Shown: positions 24,002 through 33,562, counted from the first letter of the stretch. The stretch: 64,000 nucleotides of DNA from Oscillospiraceae bacterium (GCA_017540645.1 JAFYAQ010000013.1:79334-143333); one strand, 5' to 3'. Notes: generated by a model from the letters alone, not told the origin. Made by a program: numbers and translations.

Positions 24002-24661
24002 TCAGCCCTCCAGCAGGGCCTCCAGAGCCGAAAGATCGGAAAAATCCTCCAGATATACGTCCGCGTTTTGCCGCAGCAGGGGCAGCGACCCGGCCATGGT
24101 GTCGTCGTAGACCCCCACGGTGCCCAGGCCCAGGGCGCGGGCGCATTCCAGATTCGGGGCGGCGTCCTCGATGAGCAGCAGCTCCGACAACGGACAGCCC
24201 AGACGCTCGCCGCAGGCCTCATAGGGGGCGCGGCTGCGCTTGGAGCCCACTTCCGCCTCGCTGAGGACGGCGTCGATGCGCGGCGGCAGTCCGAAATGCT
24301 CCAGAGCAACGCCCAGCATGGGCTGACGGGTGGCGGACAGTACCACGATCTTCAGCCCCCGCCGGCGCAGCAGAGCCAGAAGCTCCAGCGCGCCGGGCTT
24401 GAGGGCCACCCGGGTCAGGTAGTTTTCCTCCATCAGCGCCAGCCAGTAGTCCTCCAGCGGCCGGTCCGGAGATAGGCCGGGATAGCGGCGGCTGAGCTGC
24501 CTTGCCACCTCCCACATGGGAGCGCTGCGCAGAAGCTCGGCAAAGTCCTCCGGCGGCGTCAGACCGGAGCGCCGGAACGCCTTCCACGGCAGATCCATCC
24601 AGTATGGCATGGAATCGGCCAAAGTCCCATCAAAATCCACCAGCGCCGCCCGATAGCCCAC
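24002..24661 (-). CDS. HAD-family phosphatase (HAD-IA)
   Basis: This 219-residue protein has motif I DFDGT with Asp9 and Asp11, a helical cap (about 18-90), motif II LSATR, and C-terminal acidic motif LLIEDAAPN followed by TVGVYDD. It is of the phosphoglycolate phosphatase/beta-phosphoglucomutase-like group; the substrate is not predictable. It starts at GTG 24661, behind AGGGAGGAG. It stands alone between the rplJ promoter and a divergent promoter. Confidence 0.85.
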   Translation of the reverse strand: MGYRAALVDFDGTLADSMPYWMDLPWKAFRRSGLTPPEDFAELLRSAPMWEVARQLSRRYPGLSPDRPLEDYWLALMEENYLTRVALKPGALELLALLRRRGLKIVVLSATRQPMLGVALEHFGLPPRIDAVLSEAEVGSKRSRAPYEACGERLGCPLSELLLIEDAAPNLECARALGLGTVGVYDDTMAGSLPLLRQNADVYLEDFSDLSALEALLEG

Positions 24662-24739
24662 CGCGCGTCTCCTCCCTGTTCCTTAAAAATGCCATAAAAA
24701 AGCCATTTGATTATAGCTCTTTTTTCGCCGGGAGGCAAT

Positions 24740-24768
24740 TGCATTTTCCGATACGATACGGTATGATG
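24740..24768 (+). promoter_or_regulatory. Promoter for the 24805-27132 gene pair
   Basis: TTGCAT (24740-24745), a 17-base spacer and TATGAT (24763-24768) lie 36 bases before the GTG start. Confidence 0.6.
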
Positions 24769-24804
24769 GGATAACTAAACTGTCATTTGCCGGAGGGAGC
24801 GCAG

Positions 24805-26217
24805 GTGGAGGAAAAAAAGAAAAAACTGCGCCGCCTCTATTGGCTGACAGCGCTGGCGGCGCTGCTCCTGACCGCGGCCGCGGCGATGCTGATCTATCTG
24901 GCCGGGAGCAGGGGCGTTTCCGCCGACGCGGACAATCCCCGGGCGATCCTGCGCAGCTATGATGTCAGCCATTATAACGGCGCGAGCCTCCGGGAGGACG
25001 GCACGCTGGAGATGGATCTGGAAAAGGCGGACCTCTACTGGTTCGCCCGGGAATACGGCCTGACCGGACCGATCCGGGACTGGCTCGGCAGCGACGGCGA
25101 GCTGCTTTCCGCGGGCTTCCGTCTCAGCGGCAGTACCGTGACCATCAGCGTGCGCCGCCGGGCGAGGGGCTTTTTGCCCCTTTCCTATCGGGCGGAGGCC
25201 CAGGTGGGGCTCTGGGGCCAGATCCTGGTCCTGGATTTTCAGAAGGTCAGTCTGGGCGCCAGGATCCGGCTCCCGGTGAGCCAGTGGCCCTCGCTTTTCC
25301 GGCGGCAGCTCAGCATAGACCTGTCCGGTACGGACCTGGCCTCCGAGCTGCTGGGCGCGGAACTCTCGGAGGGAGAACTCCGGCTGCGGCTGGCGGGACT
25401 GACGGGACTCCGGGGCGGGACCCTGTCCCGGGACAGTCGGAGCGCCGCCGCGCTTCGGCTGTTCGGCCTGGACCAGGATAAGGACGCCGGACTCTGGGAA
25501 GAGGACAAGGTGGCGGCCCGGGAGCTGTGCAGGGGCGCCCTGGACAGCGGAGACCCCCGGGCGTATCTGGCGGAGGCCATGAGTCAGTGCCGGGAGGAGG
25601 ATCTGCCCGTCCTGTGGGAACATGCCAGCTCCGTGGCCCGCCGCTGGCTTTGGAACCCCCTGAAACAGGAGGCGGAGCTGCGGCGCCAGGAACGGGAGAA
25701 ACGGCTGGCCGAGCGGCAGAAACCCTATGAAAATCTGCTGCTGGCAGCCCGGGAGAGCTACCGCAGCGGCGCCCTGGGCATCTGCGAGACCGGTTTTTAC
25801 AACCCGGTCACCGGCGACGCGGTCCACCCCGGCACCCTTTCCAAGCTGGGCGTCACCGCCATCGACAGCCGGATCGTGCTGCTCACCGGCAGGGAGGCAG
25901 CGCCGGAGGAGATGCCGGATCTCTTGTCGGTGCCCCGGAAAAACTGGCTGACCATGGAAAAGGATATGGACTGGAAGGCGGACGTGGATCTGGGGGTGCT
26001 GCTGACCACGGAGGGAGACGTGCCCATCCTGCTCTATCGGAGGGGAGACGGCACGCTGGTGCTCCGGGAGGTAACGGAGGAACTGTACGTCTCCGCCATG
26101 GTGTCCCGGACCATCCCTGCCGTGGATTTGGACAGTCTGGCGGCCGTGACGGAGTTCCCGGGACCGGCCGGAGAGGGCTTTACCGGAGCGGTCATCGCCT
26201 TTTTGGCGGGAGAATAA
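24805..26217 (+). CDS. Hypothetical membrane-anchored protein
   Basis: From GTG 24805, just after GGAGGGAG, the protein is 470 residues. A short Lys/Arg-rich cytoplasmic tail is followed by one membrane helix (about 14-37), then a large, probably extracytoplasmic part. Residues 40 to about 200 look beta-rich and repeat-like. About 285-320 is a charged coiled-coil-like helix (RRQEREKRLAERQ). The C-terminal third has alternating beta segments. I recognise no family. It lies 18 bases upstream of an E2-like gene and probably shares its transcript. Confidence 0.75.
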   Translation: MEEKKKKLRRLYWLTALAALLLTAAAAMLIYLAGSRGVSADADNPRAILRSYDVSHYNGASLREDGTLEMDLEKADLYWFAREYGLTGPIRDWLGSDGELLSAGFRLSGSTVTISVRRRARGFLPLSYRAEAQVGLWGQILVLDFQKVSLGARIRLPVSQWPSLFRRQLSIDLSGTDLASELLGAELSEGELRLRLAGLTGLRGGTLSRDSRSAAALRLFGLDQDKDAGLWEEDKVAARELCRGALDSGDPRAYLAEAMSQCREEDLPVLWEHASSVARRWLWNPLKQEAELRRQEREKRLAERQKPYENLLLAARESYRSGALGICETGFYNPVTGDAVHPGTLSKLGVTAIDSRIVLLTGREAAPEEMPDLLSVPRKNWLTMEKDMDWKADVDLGVLLTTEGDVPILLYRRGDGTLVLREVTEELYVSAMVSRTIPAVDLDSLAAVTEFPGPAGEGFTGAVIAFLAGE

Positions 26218-26235
26218 AAAAAGGGAGAAAGAGAA

Positions 26236-27132
26236 ATGAGCGAAGAAACCGTTTACAAGCGCAAGCGGGGGGATCGGTATGACGGCCGCTGGATCAAGGA
26301 CGTCACCGGCCTTACCACCATCATGATGCACATCATGCCCCAGCGGACCGAGAGTGAGGTGTTTTTGCAGGAGAAGATCGACGCCACCGAGGTGGTGCGC
26401 TACCTGGAAGCCAAAAACGCCTCCCACCCGGAGTATAAGACCACCATCTTCCACGCCCTGCTCATCGCCGTGGCCCGGATGCTCCGGGAGCGGCCCAAGA
26501 TGAACCGCTTCATCCAGGGGCGGCGGATGTACGAGCGCTACGAGACCAGCCTGAGCTTTCTGGCCAAACGGCGCTTTACCGACGGGGCGGAGGAGGCCTT
26601 CATGTTCTTCGTCCCCAAGGCGGAGGACAATCTGGACTCCCTGAGCTACGAGGTGGCCGGCAAGATCCACGAGACCCGGAAGTCCGAGACCGCCACCGGC
26701 GGCATGGACAGCGTGGTCAACGGCTTTGCCAAGATCCCCCGGCTGCTGCTGATGCTGGTGGTGCGCATCATACGCTGGCTGGATTTCTGGGGCGTGAACC
26801 CCAAGGCCATCACCGACGGCGACAGCAACTATTCCAGCGTGCTGCTGTCCAACCTGGGCAGCATCCGGGGCCCGGCCGTGTACCACCACCTGAACAACTA
26901 CGGCACCAACAGCATCATGATCACCGTGGGCACCCTCCACAAGGAGGAGATGCTGATGCCCGACGGGCACAAGGAGATCCGGGACGTGCTGGAGATCGGC
27001 GTCACCATCGACGAGCGCATCGGGGACGGCTTTTATTTCGTCCGCTCTCTGAAGCTGGTCAAGCACATCTTCGCCCATCCCGAGCTGCTGGATCAGCCTC
27101 TGGGCATCCCCAGCGGCTTTGACTACAAGTAA
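26236..27132 (+). CDS. Chloramphenicol acetyltransferase/E2-fold protein lacking the catalytic His
   Basis: This 298-residue protein has the fold signatures of 2-oxoacid dehydrogenase acyltransferase catalytic domains: LLSNLGSI (203-210, E2 SNLG motif) and DERIGDG (259-265), which aligns with the E2 active-site DHRxxDG. The catalytic His is Glu260 here, so ordinary acyl transfer is unlikely. There is no lipoyl domain and no other dehydrogenase subunit nearby. Similar stand-alone proteins occur in Clostridia with unknown function; it may bind an acyl-CoA or act as a scaffold. A membrane-like stretch (168-185) is odd for an E2. Confidence 0.75.
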   Translation: MSEETVYKRKRGDRYDGRWIKDVTGLTTIMMHIMPQRTESEVFLQEKIDATEVVRYLEAKNASHPEYKTTIFHALLIAVARMLRERPKMNRFIQGRRMYERYETSLSFLAKRRFTDGAEEAFMFFVPKAEDNLDSLSYEVAGKIHETRKSETATGGMDSVVNGFAKIPRLLLMLVVRIIRWLDFWGVNPKAITDGDSNYSSVLLSNLGSIRGPAVYHHLNNYGTNSIMITVGTLHKEEMLMPDGHKEIRDVLEIGVTIDERIGDGFYFVRSLKLVKHIFAHPELLDQPLGIPSGFDYK

Positions 27133-27160
27133 AGCGCCGGATACAGCGCCGGATAAAAGA

Positions 27161-27196
27161 AAAGGCAAATCCGCCCCTTCGAGCGGATTTGCCTTT
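27161..27196. terminator. Bidirectional terminator
   Basis: AAAGGCAAATCCGC and GCGGATTTGCCTTT arms form a long hairpin with T runs both ways. It serves the E2-like gene (plus) and ireB (minus). Confidence 0.8.
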
Positions 27197-27221
27197 TCTT
27201 TTTGTAAGCCTTGTTTCCCGA

Positions 27222-27470
27222 TCAGTCGTCGCGCTCCAGATAGTTGCGGACCAGCTCCTGCAGAAGCTCGTCCCGTTCCACCCGGGTGATGAGGGAGCGG
27301 GCGTTGTTGTAGTTGGTGATGTAGGTGGGGTCCTCGGACAGGATGTAGCCCACCAGCTGGTTGATCGGATTATAGCCCTTCAGCACCAGCGCGTCATACA
27401 CGGAGGAGAGGATCTCCCGGATCTGCTCCTGGCTGGATAAGGTGTTGAATTGTTTTGTGCCCTCGGCCAT
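27222..27470 (-). CDS. ireB: IreB-family (UPF0297) regulatory phosphoprotein
   Basis: This 82-residue protein matches UPF0297/IreB along its length: [20 protein letters not shown] and [20 protein letters not shown]. In Enterococcus, IreB is a target of the Ser/Thr kinase IreK and tunes cephalosporin tolerance; in many Firmicutes it neighbours alaS. Here it is alone, downstream of the pheS-pheT operon. Confidence 0.93.
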   Translation of the reverse strand: MAEGTKQFNTLSSQEQIREILSSVYDALVLKGYNPINQLVGYILSEDPTYITNYNNARSLITRVERDELLQELVRNYLERDD

Positions 27471-27564
27471 ACGTGATCCCCCTCTTGCAATTTTTACTTA
27501 TTATAAAGGATAACACAAAATGCCGTGATTTTACAAGAGAAAAGTTATCAATTTTACCACTTTT

Positions 27565-29943
27565 TTATCGGATCACCGCGCCCAGACGCTCCCGGAGAGC
27601 GGTGAGAACGGCGCTGACCGCCTCCTCGGCGTGGTCGTCGGTGAGAGTGGCCTCGTCGGAGCGCAGGGTGAGGGAGAAGGCCACGCTCTTTTTGCCCGCG
27701 GGGATGCCGGGGCCGGTATACACGTCAAAGAGCCGCAGATCCTTCAGCACCGCGGTGCCGGCGGAGCGGATGCACTCGCTCAGCTCGCCCACGCTCAGTG
27801 AGGCGTCGCACAGCAGGGCAATATCCCGGGTGATGGCGGGGAAGCGGGGCAGCGGGACATAGACCGCCTCCGGGCCCCGCAGGGCGTAAAGGGCGGCGGC
27901 GTCCAGCTCCGCGCAGAAGCACTCCGCGTCCAGACCGTAGGTGTCGGCCACCTGGGGATGGATCTGGCCCAGAGTGCCGATCCGGGTCTCGCCGCTCCAA
28001 ACGGCGGCGCAGCGGCCGGGGTGGTAAGAGGGGTCGGTCTTCTCCGCGGTGAAACGGACTTTCGGGGTCCGGGCGGCGCGCAGCAGCTCCTCCACCGCGC
28101 CCTTCAGACCGAAGAAGTCCGCGCCGTCGCCGTAGGCGCCCAGGGTCAGCACTGTGTGTTCGTCGGCCAGCGGGGTCTGGGGCTGCTTGTTGTATACGGT
28201 GGCCATCTCGTAGAGCCGGACGGCCATGTTCCGCCGGTTCAGGTTGGTGGACAGGACCGAGAGCATGGAGGGCAGGGCGGTGGTGCGCATGATGCTGGTG
28301 TCCTCCCCCAGGGGATTGAGGATGGTGAAGGCGTCCCGGCGGGGATCGTCCTTGGGCAGGCGGATCTTGTCAAAGCCGGAGGGGCTGACGAAGGAGTAGG
28401 TCATGATCTCCGTGAAGCCCATGGAGCGGCACTCGAGACCCATCATGCGGCGGAACTTTTCCTTGTCGGAGAAGCCGCCCTCCACCGCGGCGCCCCGCAT
28501 GTCCGTGGGGGCGATCCGGTCGAAGCCCCAGAAGCGGGCCACTTCCTCGGCAATGTCCGCCTCCCGGAGGCAGTCGCCCCGCCAGGAGGGAACGAGGATC
28601 GTGTCGCCCTCCAGACCGAAGCCCAGAGTCTCCAGAGTCTTCACCATGAAGTCCCGGGGGATGTCGGTGCCCAGCAGGGCGTTGATCTTGCCGCAGTCCA
28701 GGGGAATGGTCGTGGCGGGGATCTCGCCGGGGAGGACGTCGATGATGCCGTCCATCACCTCGCCCGCGCCCAGCATTTCCACCAGCTCGCAGGCCCGGTC
28801 CACCGCGGGCACGGTGCCCTGGATATCCAGCCCCTTTTCAAAGCGGCCGGAGGCGTCGGTGCGCATGCCCAGGGCGATGGCGGTCTTGCGGATGGAGGGG
28901 CCGGAGAAGTTGGCGCTCTCAAACACGATGGTGGTGGTGTCGTCGGTGATCTCGCTGTTGGCGCCGCCCATGACGCCGGCCAGAGCCACCGGCCCCTCCG
29001 GGTCGGCGATCACCAGCATGCCGGGCTGCAAGGCGTGGTCCTTGCCGTCCAGGGTCTGGAGGCTCTCGCCCTCGACAGCCCGGCGGACGATAATCTTTCC
29101 CTCATGGAGGCAGGCGTAGTCAAAGGCGTGCATGGGCTGACCGTACTCCAGCATCACATAGTTGGTGATATCCACGATGTTGTTGATGGGCCGGACGCCG
29201 CTGGCCCGCAGCCGCCGGCGCATCCACGCCGGGGAGGGGGCGATGCGGATGTTCTTCACCATCCGGGCGGTGTAGCGGGGGCACAGGTCCGCGTCGGCGA
29301 TCTCCACCCGAAGGGCGTCGGCGATATTTCCCGCGCCGCCCTTCACCGCAGGCTCGGCCAGGGTCAGGGGGGTGTGGAAGGTGGCCGCGCTCTCCCGGGC
29401 CAGACCCCGGACGGAGAGACAGTCGGGCCGGTTGTTGGTGATCTCAAATTCCACCACGCTGTCGTTCAGGCGGCAGACCTCTTTGATATCCTCACCGGGC
29501 ACGCAGGGCTCCTGGAGGATGAAAATGCCGTCCTCGATGGCGTAGGGGTAGTCTCTCTGCTCCAGGCCCAGCTCCTTCAGGGAGCAGAGCATGCCCTCGC
29601 TCAGCACGCCCCGGAGCTTGCCGGTGCGGATGCAGACGCCTCCGGGCAGGGTAGAGCTGTCCAGGGCCGTGGGGACCAGATCCCCCGCCTGAACGTTCTG
29701 GGCGCCGGTGACGATCTGGAGGGGCTGCTCGCCCCCCACATCCACCTGGCAGATCCACATGTGGTCGGAGTCGGGGTGGCGCAGCAGGGACAGCACCTTG
29801 CCCACCACCACCCGGGAGATGCCCTCTCCCGTGCGGGAGCAGCCCTCCACCTTGGAGCCGGACATGGTCATGGCATCGCAGTAGTCCTTGTCGGAGACCG
29901 CGATGGGGGTATATTCATTCAGCCATTCTCTGGATAAAAGCAT
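27565..29943 (-). CDS. pheT: Phenylalanine-tRNA ligase beta subunit
   Basis: This 792-residue protein has the full beta-subunit architecture: N-terminal tRNA-binding EMAP-like domain (about 40-150, GAQNVQAGDLVPTA), B3/B4 editing domain (about 210-400), B5, a core-like domain and the C-terminal anticodon-binding FDX-ACB domain (ending KLRDRLGAVIR-like). It partners PheS in an alpha2-beta2 enzyme. It lies 15 bases downstream of pheS. Confidence 0.97.
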   Translation of the reverse strand: MLLSREWLNEYTPIAVSDKDYCDAMTMSGSKVEGCSRTGEGISRVVVGKVLSLLRHPDSDHMWICQVDVGGEQPLQIVTGAQNVQAGDLVPTALDSSTLPGGVCIRTGKLRGVLSEGMLCSLKELGLEQRDYPYAIEDGIFILQEPCVPGEDIKEVCRLNDSVVEFEITNNRPDCLSVRGLARESAATFHTPLTLAEPAVKGGAGNIADALRVEIADADLCPRYTARMVKNIRIAPSPAWMRRRLRASGVRPINNIVDITNYVMLEYGQPMHAFDYACLHEGKIIVRRAVEGESLQTLDGKDHALQPGMLVIADPEGPVALAGVMGGANSEITDDTTTIVFESANFSGPSIRKTAIALGMRTDASGRFEKGLDIQGTVPAVDRACELVEMLGAGEVMDGIIDVLPGEIPATTIPLDCGKINALLGTDIPRDFMVKTLETLGFGLEGDTILVPSWRGDCLREADIAEEVARFWGFDRIAPTDMRGAAVEGGFSDKEKFRRMMGLECRSMGFTEIMTYSFVSPSGFDKIRLPKDDPRRDAFTILNPLGEDTSIMRTTALPSMLSVLSTNLNRRNMAVRLYEMATVYNKQPQTPLADEHTVLTLGAYGDGADFFGLKGAVEELLRAARTPKVRFTAEKTDPSYHPGRCAAVWSGETRIGTLGQIHPQVADTYGLDAECFCAELDAAALYALRGPEAVYVPLPRFPAITRDIALLCDASLSVGELSECIRSAGTAVLKDLRLFDVYTGPGIPAGKKSVAFSLTLRSDEATLTDDHAEEAVSAVLTALRERLGAVIR

Positions 29944-29958
29944 GGTACCTCTTCCTCC

Positions 29959-30984
29959 TTAAAACTGGTTCAGGAACCGGACGTCGTTTTCGTAGAGCAG
30001 GCGCATGTCGCTGATCTGGAAGCGGCGCATGGTCAGCCGCTCCAGGCCCACGCCGAAGGCAAAGCCGCTGTAGACCTCCGGGTCGATGCCGCTCATCTCC
30101 AGCACGTGGGGGTGGACCATGCCCGCGCCCAGGATCTCGATCCAGCCCTCGCCCTTGCACACCCGGCAGCCCCGGCCGTGGCATTCAAAGCACTGCACGT
30201 CCATCTCGCAGCTGGGCTCGGTGAAGGGGAAGTGGTGGGGGCGGAAGCGGGTCACGGTGTCCGGACCGTAGATCTTCTGCATCAGAGTGTTGAGCGTGCC
30301 CTTCAGATCGCCCATGGTGACACCCTTGTCGATCACCAGACCCTCGATCTGGTGGAACATGGGGGAGTGGGTGGCGTCGATCTCGTCCTTGCGGTAGACC
30401 CGTCCCGGGGAGAGGATGCGGATGGGGGGCTTCATGCTCTCCATGACCCGGACCTGCACCGGGGAGGTTTGGCAGCGGAGGTGGACCTTCTCGTCGGGGG
30501 TGATATAGAAGGTATCGGTCCACTCCCGGACGGTGTGGTTCGCCGGGATGTTCAGCCGGTCAAAGTCGTAGGTGGCCAGCTCGATCTCCGGCCCCTCCAC
30601 GATGGAAAAGCCCATGCCCACGAAAATATCCAGCACTTCGTCCAGGACGGTGTTGTTCACATGCTTCTTGCCCAGGCGGATCTCCTTGCCGGGCATGGTC
30701 ACGTCCAGCGTCTCGCTCTCCAGACGCAGCTCCTGCATTTTGGCGGCCAGGGCGGACTTCCGGTCCTCCAGCTCGGCCTCCAGCTCGCCCCGGATCTGGT
30801 TGGCCAGCTGCCCGATCACGGGACGCTCCTCGGCGGAGAGCTTGCCCATCTGCTTTAAGATGGCGGTCAGCTCGCCCTTCTTGCCCAGGTATTTGACCCG
30901 CAGGCTCTCCAGAGCCTCCATGTCCACGGCCTGGTCGATGGCCTGCCGGGACGCCGAGCGCAGGGACTCCAACAGTTCTCTCAT
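29959..30984 (-). CDS. pheS: Phenylalanine-tRNA ligase alpha subunit
   Basis: From ATG 30984, behind AGGAGGAAG, the protein is 341 residues. It has an N-terminal coiled-coil tRNA-binding arm (1-90) and the class II catalytic core: motif 2 PGRVYRKDEIDATHSPMFHQ, and C-terminal GFAFGVGLERLTMRRF (motif 3). The frame is open upstream, but only through the T-box leader. It is expressed with pheT under T-box control. Confidence 0.97.
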   Translation of the reverse strand: MRELLESLRSASRQAIDQAVDMEALESLRVKYLGKKGELTAILKQMGKLSAEERPVIGQLANQIRGELEAELEDRKSALAAKMQELRLESETLDVTMPGKEIRLGKKHVNNTVLDEVLDIFVGMGFSIVEGPEIELATYDFDRLNIPANHTVREWTDTFYITPDEKVHLRCQTSPVQVRVMESMKPPIRILSPGRVYRKDEIDATHSPMFHQIEGLVIDKGVTMGDLKGTLNTLMQKIYGPDTVTRFRPHHFPFTEPSCEMDVQCFECHGRGCRVCKGEGWIEILGAGMVHPHVLEMSGIDPEVYSGFAFGVGLERLTMRRFQISDMRLLYENDVRFLNQF

Positions 30985-31015
30985 ATTGCTTCCTCCTGTA
31001 TGTTTACCTTTTTTA

Positions 31016-31265
31016 TTCATGGAAAAGAAAAAACCCCTCGCCCCGAACGCGGGGACGAAGGGACGAAAGGCATGCTTCCGCGGTACCACCCATGTTTCGG
31101 AGAAGCGCACTTCTCCGCACTCTGCCGCTGTAACGGGCTTACCCGCCGGGGATTGGCCGGGGCTCCTGGGCGAACCAAGCGCGTCCTTGCCTTGGGGTGC
31201 TCTCAGCCCTTGTACCCCTCTCTGTCAGGCGGTGCGGCGCTATTTTCCCACTCTTCGCCGATGTC
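31016..31265 (-). promoter_or_regulatory. T-box leader (tRNA-Phe-responsive) of pheST
   Basis: On the minus strand the leader contains the diagnostic T-box GGGTGGTACCGCGG (rc of about 31080-31093), a long stem I region and an intrinsic terminator (CCCTTCG-CCCC with GGGG-GAGGGG, about 31031-31060) with a T6 run. Uncharged tRNA pairing stabilises the antiterminator. The specifier should be UUC or UUU for Phe; I could not fix it with certainty. Confidence 0.88.
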
Positions 31266-31271
31266 CTACCC

Positions 31272-31300
31272 GTTATAACATAAGCGCCCGGGAATGGCAA
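31272..31300 (-). promoter_or_regulatory. pheST promoter
   Basis: TTGCCA (31300-31295), a 17-base spacer and TATAAC (31277-31272) on the minus strand lie right before the T-box leader. Confidence 0.65.
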
Positions 31301-31307
31301 GCAAAAC

Positions 31308-32165
31308 TTACATATTCCCGGGATATACAAAACGCAGGCGCTCCCGGGCCAGGTCCGTCAGGCGCAGGATGCACTGCCGCTCGGTGGCCGGGGTGTCCGG
31401 CATTTTCCAGCGGGGGAAAAAGCGGGTCAGATGCAGGGGAATGTCCTCTCCGTTGGGGAGAGAAGCGATCCATTCCGCCAGAGACCGGATCTCCGCCTCG
31501 CCGTCGTTCATCCCCGGCACCACCAGCGTGGTGAGCTCCACATGACAGCGCTCCGCCGCCATAGCGATAAAGCGCTTCACCGTCTCCAGATCACCCCCCA
31601 GACGCCGGGAATAGGTATCCGCCCGGAAGCACTTGAGGTCGATGTTCAGCGCGTCCGTCAGGGGGAGCAGGGTCCGGGCGATCTCCTCTGAGGCGCAGCC
31701 GTTGGTGACAAGGACGGTTTTCAGACCCTTTTCACGCAGGAGCACCGCCGTGTCCCGGACGTATTCCCAGCCGATCAGGGGCTCATTGTAGGTGAAGGCC
31801 ACGCCGATATTGCCCCGGGGGCGCAGCTCCTCCGCCAGCGCCGCCAGGCCCTCCGGCGTCAGGTACCGGCGCTCCCGGTCCCGGAGAAACTCCCGCCCGT
31901 CGGACATGGAGATCTCCCAATTCTGGCAAAAGGGACAGCGCAGATTGCAGCCGAAGCTCCCCACGGAGAGGATGCTGCTGCCGGGATAATAGCGGGCCAG
32001 GGGCTTTTTCTCTATGGGGTCCAGGGCCAGGGAGCTGATGATCCCGTAGTTCAGGGGAACGATCTCCCCCCGGCGCATCCCCCGGGCCCGGCAGAGGCCG
32101 GTCCGGCCCTCTTCCAAGGCACAGTGATGGGGGCAGACCGGGCAGATGCGCTTTTCCTCAGCCAT
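31308..32165 (-). CDS. amrS: AmmeMemoRadiSam-system radical SAM enzyme
   Basis: From ATG 32165 the protein is 285 residues, with an N-terminal Cys cluster (CPVCPHHCALEEGRTGLC) and the radical SAM motif CNLRCPFC (Cys73, Cys77, Cys80), then FTYNEPLIGWEY and a TNGC segment. It is the radical SAM member of the AMMECR1-Memo-radical SAM trio, related to pyruvate formate-lyase activases. The reaction is unknown. Its start overlaps the stop of the upstream AMMECR1/Memo gene by eight bases, so translation is coupled. Confidence 0.92.
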   Translation of the reverse strand: MAEEKRICPVCPHHCALEEGRTGLCRARGMRRGEIVPLNYGIISSLALDPIEKKPLARYYPGSSILSVGSFGCNLRCPFCQNWEISMSDGREFLRDRERRYLTPEGLAALAEELRPRGNIGVAFTYNEPLIGWEYVRDTAVLLREKGLKTVLVTNGCASEEIARTLLPLTDALNIDLKCFRADTYSRRLGGDLETVKRFIAMAAERCHVELTTLVVPGMNDGEAEIRSLAEWIASLPNGEDIPLHLTRFFPRWKMPDTPATERQCILRLTDLARERLRFVYPGNM

Positions 32166-33546
32166 GGCGCAGCACCTCAAAGCGCTCCAGCCGATAGTCC
32201 GTCTCCCGCTCCGATAGTCCGGCTTTGCGCAGGGCGATGGCAATCTGCTCGTCCACGGTGTCCACCCCGTCCAGGTCCGGCAGCAGCAGACCCCGCTTCC
32301 GGCCCTTGCTGACGATGACGCCGTAGCGCTTCACATCCAGCTCCGCCTTGGAGGCGATCTCCTCCGGGGCGCTCAGCACGTCCACGCTGATCTCCAGGGC
32401 CTCCAGCTCTCCCGGCTCCACAGGGGGGAAGCGGGGGTCCCGGCTGGCGGCGGAAATGGCGTTCTCCCGGATCTCTTCCGCCACACAGTCCCGGGTGGGA
32501 CCGATGGTGCCGATGCAGCCCCGGAGCCGCCCCTCCTTGTGCAGGGAGACAAAGACTCCCGCCCGCTCCCGGAGCATCTCCGGCGGCAGGTCCCGGGGCA
32601 GATCGATCCAGCGGCGCCCCCGCACCCAGGCCTCCACCTGGGCCCGGGCCAGCCGGACCCAGGGGTCCTCCCGGCGGCGCTGCTCCTCCAGGGCCCGGCG
32701 GCGGCGCTCCTCCCACTTCTCCAGAAACCGCCGCTCCGGGTCCTCGCCCGTGACACGGTAGGTGCAGATCCCGTAGCCGACGCCGAAGGTTCCCTGGTGG
32801 CTCAGCCGTTCCGTCTCCACCGCCTTCCCGTCCAGGGCTCCCGCCAGGATGCAGAAGCTCCGATGGCCGCACTCCGCCGCCTTCTCGCAAAAGCTCTCCT
32901 CAAAGTCCAGCAGTTCGTCGAAGGCCGCCCGGCCCATCACGTCCATCAGCCGCTCATCGTAGGCCGGGCCCTCCGGGGCGTAGCCGTAGGGCCCCTCCGG
33001 CAGCAGCTTGTGGGACAGATCCCCGCTGCCTACGAAGAGGACGCGGCGTCCCAGAGCCTCTGCCGTCTGGGCGATCATCCGGCCCAGGCGGTAGTGGTCC
33101 GCCAGGGGCAGACCGGACAGGCCCAGACGCACCAGACGGTAATCCGTGTACTGCCGGTCGATATAGTACAGGGGGATCATGGTCCCGTGGTCCAGCTCCG
33201 GCCCCCGCTCCCCCAGAGTTCCCGCCGGGAAGCCCGCCTGTTTGGCCCGCCGGCAGAGCTCCGAAACGAAAGACTCGTCGTAATCGACCCGGAAACGGAG
33301 CTGGGGCGCCCGGAACCGGCCCATGTCTCCCCGGGCCCCTTTGCCCGGGGAAATATGGAAATAATCCCCGTACATGACGGCGTGGGGCGAGCTGATGACC
33401 ACGGTGTCCGGCCGAAGCTCCGCGGCCAGGGCGGCGGCCCGCTCATAGTCCTGTTGGGTGGCGGCGATCTTCTCCTCCTCGCCCCGCCCGACCTCCGGCA
33501 GGAGGATCGGCGGATGGGGGACCATGATGGCAGCGACAACAGACAT
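32158..33546 (-). CDS. Memo-AMMECR1 fusion protein (AmmeMemoRadiSam system)
   Basis: This 462-residue protein fuses two members of the trio. Residues 1-270 are the Memo/LigB-like domain of class III extradiol dioxygenases (MVPHPPILLPEVGRGEE, ELDHGTMIPLYY, GSGDLSHKL) with likely metal-binding His. An Arg/Glu-rich linker (about 273-295) leads to the AMMECR1 domain (about 296-462) with its conserved LRGCIGTIGPTR. The trio is conserved in bacteria and archaea, but its chemistry is undescribed. It is coupled to the radical SAM gene that follows. Confidence 0.92.
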   Translation of the reverse strand: MSVVAAIMVPHPPILLPEVGRGEEEKIAATQQDYERAAALAAELRPDTVVISSPHAVMYGDYFHISPGKGARGDMGRFRAPQLRFRVDYDESFVSELCRRAKQAGFPAGTLGERGPELDHGTMIPLYYIDRQYTDYRLVRLGLSGLPLADHYRLGRMIAQTAEALGRRVLFVGSGDLSHKLLPEGPYGYAPEGPAYDERLMDVMGRAAFDELLDFEESFCEKAAECGHRSFCILAGALDGKAVETERLSHQGTFGVGYGICTYRVTGEDPERRFLEKWEERRRRALEEQRRREDPWVRLARAQVEAWVRGRRWIDLPRDLPPEMLRERAGVFVSLHKEGRLRGCIGTIGPTRDCVAEEIRENAISAASRDPRFPPVEPGELEALEISVDVLSAPEEIASKAELDVKRYGVIVSKGRKRGLLLPDLDGVDTVDEQIAIALRKAGLSERETDYRLERFEVLRHG

Positions 33547-33562
33547 GTTTTAACCTCCCGAT

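Noticed and set aside
26236..27132. Functional chloramphenicol acetyltransferase (resistance gene)
   Set aside because: The catalytic His is replaced by Glu and the best match is to E2-type domains, so a resistance call is not supported.
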